Shown piece after piece: positions 46,701 to 58,552 of a stretch of 64,000 bases of DNA. A program made the translations under genes and the position numbers. Origin of the DNA: Brachynemurus nebulosus. Taxonomy: Eukaryota > Arthropoda > Insecta > Neuroptera > Myrmeleontidae. Under the pieces are notes generated by a model that was not told where the DNA came from, did no database searches, and was given only the letters and a program-made list of their open reading frames with translations. The stretch spans positions 1,462,001 to 1,526,000 of the forward strand of contig JAPWDM010000009.1 of NCBI GenBank assembly GCA_035578155.1, given 5' to 3'. Every line of letters begins with the position of its first letter. The first letter of the stretch is position 1.

Positions 46701-49700
46701 AAAATGGAAACTTTTTTATATTTTTCCTTGAAAAATTTTTTTTTGTGTAGTTTAATACTTAATAAATATGTGCACAAAATTTGAAATTGATATTTACTTC
46801 CGTTCTTGAGAAAAAAATTCTAGAAAAATACATAATTTTTGAGGACTCTCGAGTAAACCTCCCCTTAAATGACCATATAGATGGCCAATAATATTTTTTC
46901 ATTTTGTAGCATTGTCCAGAAGCGGCGATAATTAGCAAAAAAGTTCAAGAAATTGAAAATAGCGATCCAAATCGTCGATCTTCCTCGAGCGGCGAAAGCA
47001 CAAATAAACCTCCGTCTCTAAGTAACACAAAACGTACGGCAGCATCACCACCACGACACTTGTGGATACGTTTGGCCCTGTTCGAGAAACAATTAGCCAA
47101 AATTATTGACTATTTGGCGGCTCACGCGTCACGCTACTACGAACGTGACGCGCTGGTGGCCGATCCCGATTACGGTTCAATACTGAGTTCACTGTTGGTT
47201 GGACCGTGTGCCCTAGAGTATTCCCGGACGAAGACACCCGATCACTTTTGGACTGATCCACCGGCCGACGAGCTGGTGCAGCGGCATCGAATATCAACCG
47301 GTCATACAACGCCCCCGTCAGTGCATCGAACCATACTGAATTTTCGACGATCACTGAACACCAGCTCGGAGGATTCGATGACGAATCGAAGCGGTACGAC
47401 ACTTGTGGCGAAGGATTATGTGGAATCGTTGCATCAAAATTCACGGGCCACGTTGCTGTATGGCAAAAATAATGTGATGGTGTCACCTGTAAGTATTTTT
47501 AGGCAATTTGAAAATTTGCTGGGGCGTAATTCATCGATTTTTTTGACATTTCAGAAAGAATTGACTGAACCCATGGCTGGGTATTTGAGTTTACATCAGA
47601 CAGCGCAATCGTTAATTATAAAATGGACGCCAAATCAACTGATGAATGGTTTTTCGGAACCTGAAGTTCAAGACAAAAGGTACAGCTAAACCTTTTTCTA
47701 TGCGGTCCTTTTTTTGTGCGATTTAAAAAAAAAAATGGTCATTAAAATGCATAATGTGAATCAAAATGAAGAGAAAGTAAGAAACTTAAACGTTAACTAT
47801 AATAATTTTTTTTGATAAAAATACTTTTTAATGGTTTTTAAACATTTAATCAGTACATTGCATAAGAACATAAGTTATTGCATCTTTTACTTTTTTTTAC
47901 AGATGTATTTTTCAAAATTTTCATAATATTAAAAAATGGAATAAAATGTTCCCACGTGTAAATTAATGTTTTTATCTTGTTTAGAAAAGTAACTTCTTAG
48001 GAAATCATGAGGTTTTGAGCGTTCTGAGTAACGTATTTTCGATGAAAATTTTTTTATGCGGTCCCGACCACCGCATAAAAAAAGTTTTTTTACAGTCTGG
48101 GCGGCCCCTATCCACTGTAAAAAAAAGGATTAGTTGTAATTAGAAAATTCCAAAAATTAGGGTCATAAATTTACAGTATTCCACATTTGTTAACATAAAT
48201 AAAACATCTTTCTTTGCAAAAATACTATTTTTAATTAATTTTGTGATAAGTTTCAATTCATATGATACGATGATCAATTTTTGAACGATTACACAGATAT
48301 TTATAATATAATAAAAGTGGTATTTTTGCAAGTATTTATGTTAGAAAAGTTTGTATTTACATATTTAGTTGATGACAATAATAAGGAATTTAATTAATTT
48401 ATTTTTGAAAATCCAATTGTTTTCTCTCATCCGAAATTTCACCACGTGCCCCTGGTGGAAATCTTTCAAAAAAAATTTTCCCTTTCTAGCGTTTACTGGC
48501 AGTACGCACTGAACGTACGAGTGGACGAAATAGTGTACGTCCACTGCCATCAATCAAGCGACACCGGCGGCACGGTTATCCTGGTGGGTCAAGATGGCGT
48601 TCAACGTTCCCCCATCCACTTCCCAAAAGGTGGTCACCTGTTGGCATTTCTTAGTTGCCTAGAAACCGGTCTATTGCCGCACGGTCGACTCGAACCACCG
48701 CTGTGGTCGCAACATGGCAAAGCGCTGACCACGCGACCACGAAGACCTCGTGCACCCCAACCGGACGAGTCAATTGATTACGTGTTCCGTATTGTAAATC
48801 GTACAAATCAGCAGGAGATTCGTAAGTGTGTCGAACAGTTGGACACGGTGCGGTCCCGATCGCATAGTCCTAGGGCTCCGTTGGCCAGTTCCTCAACTGG
48901 TAGCAGCGATAGCTCCAGTATCGATCAACACAATAGTGTAAATATTTCGGAGCCTCCTTCAGGGGCTTGTATACAAATGGTTTGTGCCACAATGCGTCGA
49001 CAGATTATTTCGCGTGCGTTTTATGGATGGTTGGCCTACTGTCGCCATCTACGAACGGTTCGTACCCATCTGTCGGGGCTGGTGAAATTAAATATTGTTC
49101 CTGGAATTGGTGCTGAGAGTGGTTTGACGAAAGCGCGATGGGAAAGCCTGAATAAAGATGGCGTCGTGACGGACGCCGAAGAAGTTTATCGTTTAACCTA
49201 TTACGGCGGCGTGGAACATGAGATACGCAAAGAAGTTTGGCCTTATCTGTTAGGACATTATAAATTTGGGAGTTCACCAAACGAACGTACTGATTTAGCC
49301 GAAAAAACGAAACAGAGTTATGAGACGACGATGTCTGAGTGGTTGGCTGTGGAAGCGATCGTGCGACAACGCGATAAAGAGTCCACGGCCACGGCAATTG
49401 CGAAGCTGAGTTCGGAAAGTACCAGTGGTGATACTGTGCCTCCTGTTCAGATGCAGCGTGATCTTAGCAACGACGTAAGAGACGTTTATGATTAGATAAA
49501 CTATTTTCAATGTGGATTTCTATTATTTTTGTTTTTTTGAAGATTTTTATTTCGATTATTTTTGTAGGTTTTTGAAGATTTAAGTATATCTGACGATGAG
49601 CATGAGCTAGATGATGAGGATGAATCGATTGAGGATCGTGATAAACCGGAGAAACATAGTGTTATTGTAACGAATCCGTCCGTGGATGTGAACAATATGG

Positions 49701-51788
49701 TTTCGGAGACAAACGAAGTAGATATTAATAATGAACTTTCGACGTTACAAGAGGAGGGTGGCGGTTTAGAAACACAATCCGATTGTGTATCACCGGCAAG
49801 TTCAAACGGGGGAATTTATAGTGTAAGAATCATATTTTATCCTTCCGCGCCTCTGGTGATAAAATTAGAAACTGTATCAGGGAGAACTTGTACGTATACG
49901 TCTAACTGAAGATCAAAATCTAGTGTCAATTTCTGTTACGTGTAATCGACTAAAAAATGACTAAATTTAAATAAAATTAGTCGACTAAACCGATTAATCG
50001 ATTATTCATCTGACATCACTAATAGTTACATATATATTATCAGTGGTTTTTAGTTAGATATCCATAGATGACCCCACTGTCGACTAGTTCAATCAGTTAA
50101 CACTTTGTAGGCCACGTTTTTAGCATGTGAAAATAGCCAGACAGTCGTAGAGGCCGATCGCGACCAGTGATCACACATGTGTGCACAAACAGATATTGTC
50201 TTACAACAAACACACTTTCTGTGTGTTGGTTTTTGTAAAAATTTATAGAAGAATAGCATAAACATAACATTTAAAAATATAATTTTATATTATCATTAAT
50301 TTTTTATGATTTATTGAAATGCGTACATTTCAATACAAAAATCAGTGTGTTTGTCTATTATTAATATTGTTTTTATTAAAAAAATGTATGTTTACACATG
50401 TTTAATCATTTCGTGAATTTATTTATTTAATTTTTTCAATTATTTAAAAATATTGTCGGCCCTTGGAGAAGTTTACTGTGAAAGTGCTCGGACTGTATAG
50501 TGTTAATGATAAAAATCTAGTGATCCACACATAATTTAGTCACCAGTTAGACGTATACGTACATATTTTACTTAACACAGCTTCTAATTTTACCACAATA
50601 GGCGCGTGTGTAATCTTTTTTTCTAAGGTAAACGTTGTTTTTGTACCTAAAATATCGAAATTTAGCTTAAAAATTAATTCTCTGTCTTAAAAGTCAATTG
50701 TTTTGAATAAATTCGTTAGCTGATATTTTATTGAAAATTTAAAAAATTGATAGAAAAAACGATTAAATCAAGTTGATGACGTTACAGAGATGATTTTTTA
50801 ATTTTTGAAAATGTGCACGAAACTGTGTATCCATCCTTTTCGTAAGCTCACCATAGGTGCAAAACAAAAATGTAACCAAAAAATTGAGCATATCTTGATA
50901 CTGCGCCTGCGCTGGACTTGCGCAGATATAAAAAACGAGCATTGATATAATTATATATGTTAAATAATCATTCTAGGCGGAACTTTTGGAAACATTCGGT
51001 TTAAATCTACATCGGATTGATAAAGATGTGCAACGTTGCGATCGAAATTACTGGTATTTTAGTGGTGATAATTTGGAAAAATTACGTAATGTCATGTGCA
51101 CGTGAGTCCTGGCGTAAAATTTTCGCATCCGGAACAAATTTCTTAAACACTTCCCCTTTGATTTATTCCAGTTTCGTTTGGGAACACTTAGACGTCGGTT
51201 ATATGCAAGGTATGTGCGATTTGGTGGCGCCCCTGCTGGTGATACTGGACGACGAGAGTTTAGCCTACGCCTGTTTTTGTCACTTGATGGAACGTATGAT
51301 TGACAATTTCCCGAACGGCGGTGCAATGGACACACATTTGGCGAATATGCGTTCGTTGATACAAATTTTAGATGCGGAAATGTACGAATTGATGCACGCC
51401 TATGGCGATTATACGCACCTGTACTTCTGCTATCGTTGGTTTCTGTTGGATTTCAAACGGGAACTTCTGTATGCCGATGTGTACGCGGTGTGGGAGGTGA
51501 TATGGGCGGCAAAACATGTGGCGTCGCCCCATTTTGTACTGTTTTTAGCGTTAGCGTTACTGGAAACGTATCGTGATATAATCTTATCGAATAGTATGGA
51601 CTTTACGGATATTATTAAATTTTTCAATGGTACGTTATGAAGTTTTTATTAAAAATACCGCCATTTTTTACATAATTTTTCCCGCCTTTTTGTTTTTAGA
51701 AATGGCTGAACATCACGACGCCCAGGCTGTACTACAATTAGCGCGTGATTTAGTATTACAATTACAAACATTAATGGAAAATAAATAA
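43767..51788 (+). CDS. SGSM: Small G protein signaling modulator (RUN-TBC Rab GAP, SGSM family)
   Basis: Exons: 43767-43785, 44231-44451, 46910-47488, 47555-47679, 48490-49474, 49568-49822, 50977-51101, 51172-51629 and 51700-51788; 951 aa. A 19-nt first exon gives [15 protein letters not shown], in phase. RUN domain about residues 20-184 ([20 protein letters not shown] ... [11 protein letters not shown]). Next is the family's Rab-binding middle region ([63 protein letters not shown]). A TBC domain begins at about 525 ([20 protein letters not shown]), is interrupted by an acidic insert, and resumes at about 735. The catalytic arginine finger is R748 (IDKDVQR) and the glutamine finger Q782 (YMQGM). 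SGSM proteins bind Rap and Rab proteins and act as Rab GAPs in membrane traffic. Exon 4's donor lies on a MITE boundary; the exon 2 donor is GTTAAT. Confidence 0.96.
44800..44860. repeat. TA/TATG microsatellite in SGSM intron 2
   Basis: Runs of TATATA followed by TATGTATATATGTATTTATG repeats, then an ATGTATCAGCACGATAACTC motif that begins an unclassified repeat (to about 45240). Both lie in the 2.46 kb intron. Confidence 0.7.
45271..45800 (+). mobile_element. MITE family A, copy 4 (SGSM intron 2)
   Basis: TA precedes CAGCTGAACCCTTTTTTATA, and AAAAAGGTTTAGCTG is followed by TA. The interior includes GCGGTGGATCGGGACCGCAT and TCATGCATTTTAATGGC. 530 bp, same orientation as copies 2, 3 and 6. Confidence 0.85.
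47683..48136 (-). mobile_element. MITE family A, copy 5, abutting SGSM exon 4
   Basis: It starts CAGCTAAACCTTTTTCTATG after a TA at 47681-47682 and ends AAGGATTAGTTG before TA. The internal blocks are in reverse order relative to the other copies, so it is inserted backwards. Its left boundary coincides with the SGSM exon 4 donor: the exon ends at 47679, G47680 is host DNA, T47681-A47682 are the target duplication, and CAG is the element's first three bases. Confidence 0.85.
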
Positions 51789-52019
51789 GTATAAGCCTCT
51801 CTAGAGTCACCTAGGAGATACCTGATTAATATTAATTAGATATGCATAGGTAATTCTTCCATAACAATTAAAAGATGTTATATCATTTTTAAAATCAGCC
51901 TAATTATATTTTTTTAAATGTAGATCTCATAAACTTGACCGTTTTCCACTTTATTTTTCACTAATATATAATTATTACTACAAAAATATGTGTAAAAGAG
52001 TAAAAATTACACGGAATAG

Positions 52020-52048
52020 AAATGCGCATGCGTCACGCATGCGCATTT
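52020..52048. other. Perfect 29-nt palindrome in the SGSM 3' flank
   Basis: Arms AAATGCGCATGCGT (52020-52033) and ACGCATGCGCATTT (52035-52048) are exact complements around a single C, 231 bp after the SGSM stop codon. Each arm contains GCGCATGCG, close to the NRF1/erect wing binding consensus. As RNA it cannot close without a loop, so a DNA-level role or a repeat end is more natural. Confidence 0.6.
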
Positions 52049-54190
52049 AAAATGAACTAACACGGGTAGCCATTTTATTTGATAGAATTATTAAATGACT
52101 GTGCTTTAATATATAATGGAACTGATCAATTATTACTTAAGTAGCTTTATTTTATAATTTCATGAATCTTAAACACGCTTAATTACTTAACTGTCAAGCC
52201 GATTATTACAGTTTTTTTTTAATGTTTAAATTATTGAGAATTGAATTTTGACTGTGGATTCAAAATAGTTCAGTTTTGAATCGTGAACTATTGGAATTTA
52301 AGCTCAAAAATTGTTTAAATTAGTCTTTCAAAATATTAACAGTCAATGTTATTACACTAACAACTCTAAATTCAGCCTTATTGTTAGACACAATGACATG
52401 ACACTTTTATAATTTTTGATATCACAGTAAAAATCTGTTTAAGATTGTGTTCATTTATATAAAATTTTAAATATCTTTATAAAATGCCAAAAAAGAATTA
52501 ATTTAAAATATTATTTTATTATGAAATTAATCGAATTGGATATTATTATTAGTATTATGTATTGTACCAAAATTTTAAAATTTAGGTAAATATTCAAATT
52601 TTTAATAAAATTAATTTTTTAGATCCATTTCTATCTTATCACACATAACCGTTGTTTATTTTAAATGTTAAATAGTGTAGGTCCCAGAATGGAACCTTGT
52701 AGTACACCATCTAAAATTCATCATTTATAAAAACAGCAAATTTTCTATTAACCAAACTATTTTCAAGGTATTTTTGTGGATCTAAAGAATAAATTTTATA
52801 GAGTGTGTCCATAAAAATTCGCATCATATAACCAATTTTTCTAGAATCATCCGTACGACGTGACCCACTCCATACCTACCAGGCCTACATATACATACAA
52901 AAATTAATTTGTCTTCCTCAACTATGTCTAACAAACCATCAGTTAAGTTTAAGCTTACTTAAAGTCTCAGTTAAATACCCCAACTATTAGGGAGCAGCAT
53001 TTTCCAAAACTTACCTTTTAGGAAATAACCTGCTGACACATAAAACAGGTATTTATTTATTTTCAGAAAATAAAATTTTTAATTAATTTTACGACCATTT
53101 ATCAAGCTTGTCTAATACAGATGCCACGCCCATAATTTTTTTTTTTAGTTACAAGATAATCGGTCTACTAGATTTATTAGTATAGGAAAATAATTCGAAT
53201 ACCATTACAGCAGGTAGCCATTTTGCCGTAAGAAAAACATTGGGCAAAAATCCACATGTCTGTTAATTTTTCTCGAAAACTAATTTACATAGGATAACGC
53301 TTCAAAAAATTACTTAATGCTATCTGAAAACACCAGTTTGATACGTGGAATCAATAAATATAGGCATACTGTACGCTGATATGTTGTGTCAGTTGCATAA
53401 ATCGAATTAAAAAATGGCCTCCACTTCATTTATCACAGGCGCGGACGTTTTGACGGGTATTTTTTTGCACATTTTTATGACGTGAAATTTTGTGGTCACA
53501 CTGTATTATTAGACAAATCATAAAAAAATTAAAAAAATATTATATGTTAGTTAAATTTTATTTAAAAAAAAAATTAATACAATCTGTTACTGAACAATTA
53601 GACTAAATTTTAAAAAATAAATCTTCGTATTTTAACTATTTTAACACAAAAATATACATACATATATTTTTCTTGTTATTTTAAATTAAATATTTATATA
53701 TAAAAATCCTATATAAATTATTATTATATTAAAAAATAAAAAAATAAAAAAAATATATATAAAATTGTAACTATATCTATGAAATTATTATTATAAATAG
53801 TAAAAAATTTATTTTAACATAATATAATAATATTGTTATATACTTTTTGTTGAAAGGGAATAATCAAACATTCCTAAATATTTGTCTCAGTATTTCATAA
53901 AAAAAAGTATTTGTTTATCTCTTGCCGATAACATGGTTTATGTTTTTGTGTGAGAGAAAATTCATTGTGATCTCAGAGTTGTATGAAAACAACATATCAA
54001 ATAAACAAAAATACAAAAAAATGGGTTTTTATTATTTTATTTTTAAAACTCCTTTAAAGTCCCTCCCCAGTTAAAACTCCTTTGATGATTAAGACATATT
54101 TGAAACGAGTTAATTCGTCCAATACAATGGCTTTTTAAAGCATGACCACCATTGGCAGCTGGCACCGATCCTGTTATACGTAGTGATTAG

Positions 54191-54404
54191 CAGGGCTGTG
54201 TTCGATTCGTGGTATGAAAAATTCTCGCGAATGTGCACTATTAAACCGCGCAAACAAAAATTCAAATTATTTGACGTTTACTACCATATTTGGAAACTTG
54301 TAGACGTTATAAATTTAAATTTTTGCTAATATGTTCCGGCGGTTTAGTAATGTACATGCACAAATGCACTAGAATTTTTTATACCACAAATCGAACACGA
54401 GGCA
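54191..54404. mobile_element. 214-bp TIR element
   Basis: The left end CAGGGCTGTGTTCGATTCGT plus GGTATGAAAAATTCTCG is complemented by the right end CTAGAATTTTTTATACCAC plus AAATCGAACACGAGGCAG. An inner pair CGCGAATGTGCACTATTAAA / GTTTAGTAATGTACATGCAC is also partly complementary. It is probably related by its ends to 18549-19044. Confidence 0.65.
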
Positions 54405-55508
54405 GGTTACACTGAACACTGACTGGAAAGTGGTGACCTCTGCTTATACTTACGATATTTAAATTTGTATAAGTAAAGGCGTTAAACTTGCCTTAAAGAG
54501 GGGAAAATTAAATTTTTATTAAGAATAATTAGGAAAAGGTAGTTTGGAAACGTTAGTGTGACCATATGGTAACAACCTAATAATTTTCCCTAGGCTCCTA
54601 CCGGCCTAATTTTGGTAGAAATGAAAAAAAAAATGCTTCGAGAACGTATAATTCGCCTCTAGTTTCATCACTCTGTTATTTTATTGACAGTTTTTGAGGT
54701 ACTGAAAATTTTTAGACCTAATGACGTCTTCAAATTAAAAATTTTATTTTTTATTAAATCAAACTTTATGAATGTCGTTTGAATTAAAGTGATTGGCTGA
54801 ATTATGGTAATTTGGATGTAAAATTTTCATTTTTGCTGTCAAAATGACGAAATTCCTATTAGAAATGTGACTGATTAGACAGAAACTATTTTTGAAGTAG
54901 TCCTACAATCCTAATTTTGGCAATAACTTGGCAACAACAAAGGAACAACTTCAAAAATCTATAATTCGCCTCCAGTTTCACCGATCTATCATTTTATTTA
55001 CAGGTTTTAAGCACTGAAGAATTTTAGTAAACTTGATGACGTCATCAAGCTAAAAATTTTATTTTTTATTAAATCAAACTTTTTTATTAACTCAAATTTA
55101 TATTAAATCAAACATTTGGGGAATCTGGATGTGAATTTTTCATTTTTGCTATCAAAATGATGAAATTCCTGTTAGAAATATGATCCATTCAACACAAGTC
55201 TTTTCCTAGTGGTTTTATATGTTTAGTTTTGGCAAAAATGACAAGAACGGATTCGAAAACTTATAATTTCCTTCCAATTTCAACAGTCTAGCATTTTATT
55301 TACGGTTTTTAAGGCATTGAAAAATCAAAAAATTCTTTAATTTTTAATTTATTAACTCGTTAATTTATTTAAACTACACTTATGGACTATTATTTTTTAA
55401 TTTTTAAATTATTACAGGTTTTACTTAACTGAACAAATTTTTTCTTTGATTAATGACTGAACCGTAAAGTTAGTCAACTTGTAATGGTCAAGGTAAAACA
55501 TAAAACGA

Positions 55509-55658
55509 AAGTATCTCAACACCTTGACGGTCATAACCTATATATATACTCTTTACATACCGCTTTATATGGAATTGTTGACGTCCTTCGACGCGATGTG
55601 TAAGTTAGTAAGTTTTCCCTTGACGTCTTATGACGTTAATGACCGTCAAAGTGTTAAT
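55509..55658. repeat. Inverted-repeat element family E, copy 2
   Basis: The left end is AACACCTTGACGGTCATAAC. The right end is GTTAATGACCGTCAAAGTGTTAA, its approximate complement. The interior shares TATATGGAATTGTTGACG with 5388-5560. Non-coding. Confidence 0.6.
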
Positions 55659-55846
55659 AATTTGTACTCTTTGTTTTATTAATTGTTCTTTTAGTAGTTT
55701 CAGAAGGGAAGTTTAAAAAAAAAAACAATTATAAATACATTTGAACTGCCATTTTATTTTTAAAATATACAATTTTTATTATTAATTTACAAACGAACTA
55801 TTTCAATTGTTAAATATATTAACAATCATTGCATATTTTTTTTAAT

Positions 55847-58552
55847 ATCCCAAATACACAACTTATAACCGAGGTTAGATCCTAACTTTTGCCGATAATA
55901 ATAAATTAGTTTTAAATTGGTTAGAAAATTCCTTGTAGGTATTGAAGGGTTAATCACAAGTTAGACTTAAACTTAACAATAAATTAGTTAACTTCTATCG
56001 TTTTTTTAACGTTGATTTAAAACTATAATGTAACCAGCATACAACAGTTTCTTAACACCGTTTTAAAAACTGATTCACAACATTTGGTTATTTTTTAGTT
56101 GAAGAGGAACTTGTAACTTCGTAACCTATTCCAAACTTAAAGGTATAATACAACCATTTTATAGCTTATTTTAAATTAAAGGTTACGATATAGCAATTTT
56201 ATAATTAATTTTTAGCTAAAGTTTATGTATAACTGTTTTGTAATTCATATTAAACTAATAATTACAATATAACCGTTATAAACTAAAAGTTATATTACAA
56301 TCATTTTGTACCTTATTTTAAATTAAGTTATAATATAGAAATTTTGTAACTTGTTTTCAGCTAAAGTTTATGTCCAACCGTTTTCTAATTTACATGAAAC
56401 TGATTATAATATAGCCATTATAAACTAAAAGTCATACTGGAATCAACCGCCTTATATCTTATTTTAAATTGTTATAACAAATTTTAGATTTTATTTTTTT
56501 GCTATCGAAATTTAACAATAAGGATTTCTTTATTTATGTACATAAAAAGTACGAATAATTTTTGTAAATTGTTTGTATCATTAATCTTAGATTAACTTAC
56601 AAAATTTATGTAGGTGTCATAATTATACAGAATAAAATTGATGGTTTGAAATTTTACCTACATTGAACCATTATTCAACATATTTTAAACTTCTGGTTAT
56701 AATATAACCATCTTGCAACATATCTTAAACTTCTGGTTAGAATATAACCATTTTACGACATATTTTAATTTATCGGTTATAATATAATCATTTTACAACA
56801 ACGGTTCGAATATAACCATTTTATAATTAATTCTAAACCATAAGTTGTGCTGAAACACACGCGTCCATATATTTAGCGTCAGTTTCATTATAACTGTTAT
56901 ATACATATAAGTGATTGGTTTTATTGCAAGCAATTTCCACATATAAATATATTATCTATAAAAAATGAAATCGTTGTTTAAAAATAAAATTATTATCCGT
57001 AAAACATTTAAAAGAAAAGTGAAATCAGTAGGTATTAAATAATAATGTGAAAAGCAGTGAAATCGTTCAAAATAATACTCATAATAATATTTTCCAAAAT
57101 GAAAATAGTGCTGTCATGTTTGTGGATAATGTTTTTTTTTAATTCAGAAAATACTTTTGAATGTTTTGTTAGTGAAAATTATGAAGCGCTTGCAAGTATT
57201 TCATCTGGAGAGTTGAAAAATGAGGATAAACCATTTAAAGATGAAAATAGGGATTGGTCCTTAAAACTACAACGTTAAATGCTTTTGAGCAAAATTATAT
57301 TAATTATAAGTAAATGTTAAATTAACGTAGAACTTTACTATTTAAAAACGCAGATAACATTTAGCAAAAATTTTTATACTTTTTTATAGTTATACTTTTT
57401 TTCTACAGTTACATTTTTGTTTTCAAAAAATATTATTTTAAAATTAAATACTATGGCCCTATGGGTACTACATAAAAATTACACCTATATAAAAATTAAG
57501 CATACTCTACTCCTAACAATTTTTTTACATGTTAAAATTTATATGTTCTTATTTCTCTGAAACAAAATGTAGAAGTTTTAAAATCAGTATAAATTATAAC
57601 TAAACTGTTATTAAATTATTTATTGCATATATCTGCTTTGAAATTTCAAGTAAACAAATTGCTAAAAATAAAGGATTCCAGATATTATTACCTTAAATGT
57701 AATTATTACATATTAAATTTTTAAAAATTTTTTTTTATATTAATTTTTAAAAATTAATAAATAATTAATTAAATGTTCCTATCTCTATTAAAAAATATCT
57801 TTAATTTTTCAATTCGTCATAATACAACTGTTTTCCATTGTTTATAATAAAACATATTTTTAATTCAGAAAACTTTATACGTAATTAATGTATTAAATAT
57901 ATTGTATATGGTAAAAGAAATACGTATTTTTGTTACTTGTAAAAACTAATTTGTACCAAAGCTTGTTACTATTACAACTGAATTTAAAATAAATTTATCT
58001 TGTAAATTTGAATTGTCTTTTCTTAATTTAAGATCGTCGGAATTAATAGTAAAAAATTACTATTAAACGTTATTCTAACGTTAGAAACAATCCAGAAAAT
58101 AACCAAGGTTGTAAGAAAACTGGGCAAAAACGGTTATGACAACGTTTGTCAAACGTTCGTGAAACGTTATTATAACTAATAATATAACCCCTTTACTTTA
58201 AGGTTACTTTTAAACCTTAGAGTAACGTTAGAAAATAACCGTAGTTTAAAGATCTAATTAAACGTTAATCTAACGTTAGTAAATAATGTTACTTTAAAGT
58301 TGTTATTAAACTTTAATCTAACATTTAAAAATACTGTTCGCTTAACGTTTTCTTATAACGTTAATCTAACGTTAGAGTTAACCTAGAATATAACCACGGT
58401 TGTAAAAAAACTGGGCAAAATTGGTTATGACAACGTTTGTCAAACGTTCGTGAAACGTTATTATAACTAATTTATAACATTTACGGTTTTATAACCCATG
58501 TTATACAACGGTTATATAACCATTGTCTAACTTTAGTTTGTGTATTTGGGAT
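55847..58552. mobile_element. 2.7-kb TIR element with dense subterminal repeats
   Basis: The left end ATCCCAAATACACAA (from 55847) and right end TTGTGTATTTGGGAT (to 58552) are perfect 15-bp inverted repeats. The left 1 kb holds many degenerate GGTTATAATATAACCAT words. The right 500 bp holds TTAATCTAACGTTAG words and a duplicated block (GGTTATGACAACGTTTGTCA at about 58130 and 58422). No transposase motif is found. The only frame of note is at 57099-57278. It looks like a non-autonomous DNA transposon; superfamily unknown. Confidence 0.7.
57099..57278 (+). CDS. Candidate small secreted peptide ORF inside the 2.7-kb element
   Basis: The ATG at 57099 opens 59 codons: MKIVLSCLWIMFFFNSENTF..., a basic residue followed by a strongly hydrophobic stretch, as in a signal peptide, then an acidic/polar remainder ending DWSLKLQR. 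GTG and other codons upstream extend the frame to 57057, but the ATG is the natural start. I recognise no family. A TTTTTTTTAATTCAG acceptor-like site lies inside the frame, so it could instead be a terminal exon beginning near 57147. It is short and AT-rich, so chance is the main alternative. Confidence 0.2.
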   Translation: MKIVLSCLWIMFFFNSENTFECFVSENYEALASISSGELKNEDKPFKDENRDWSLKLQR

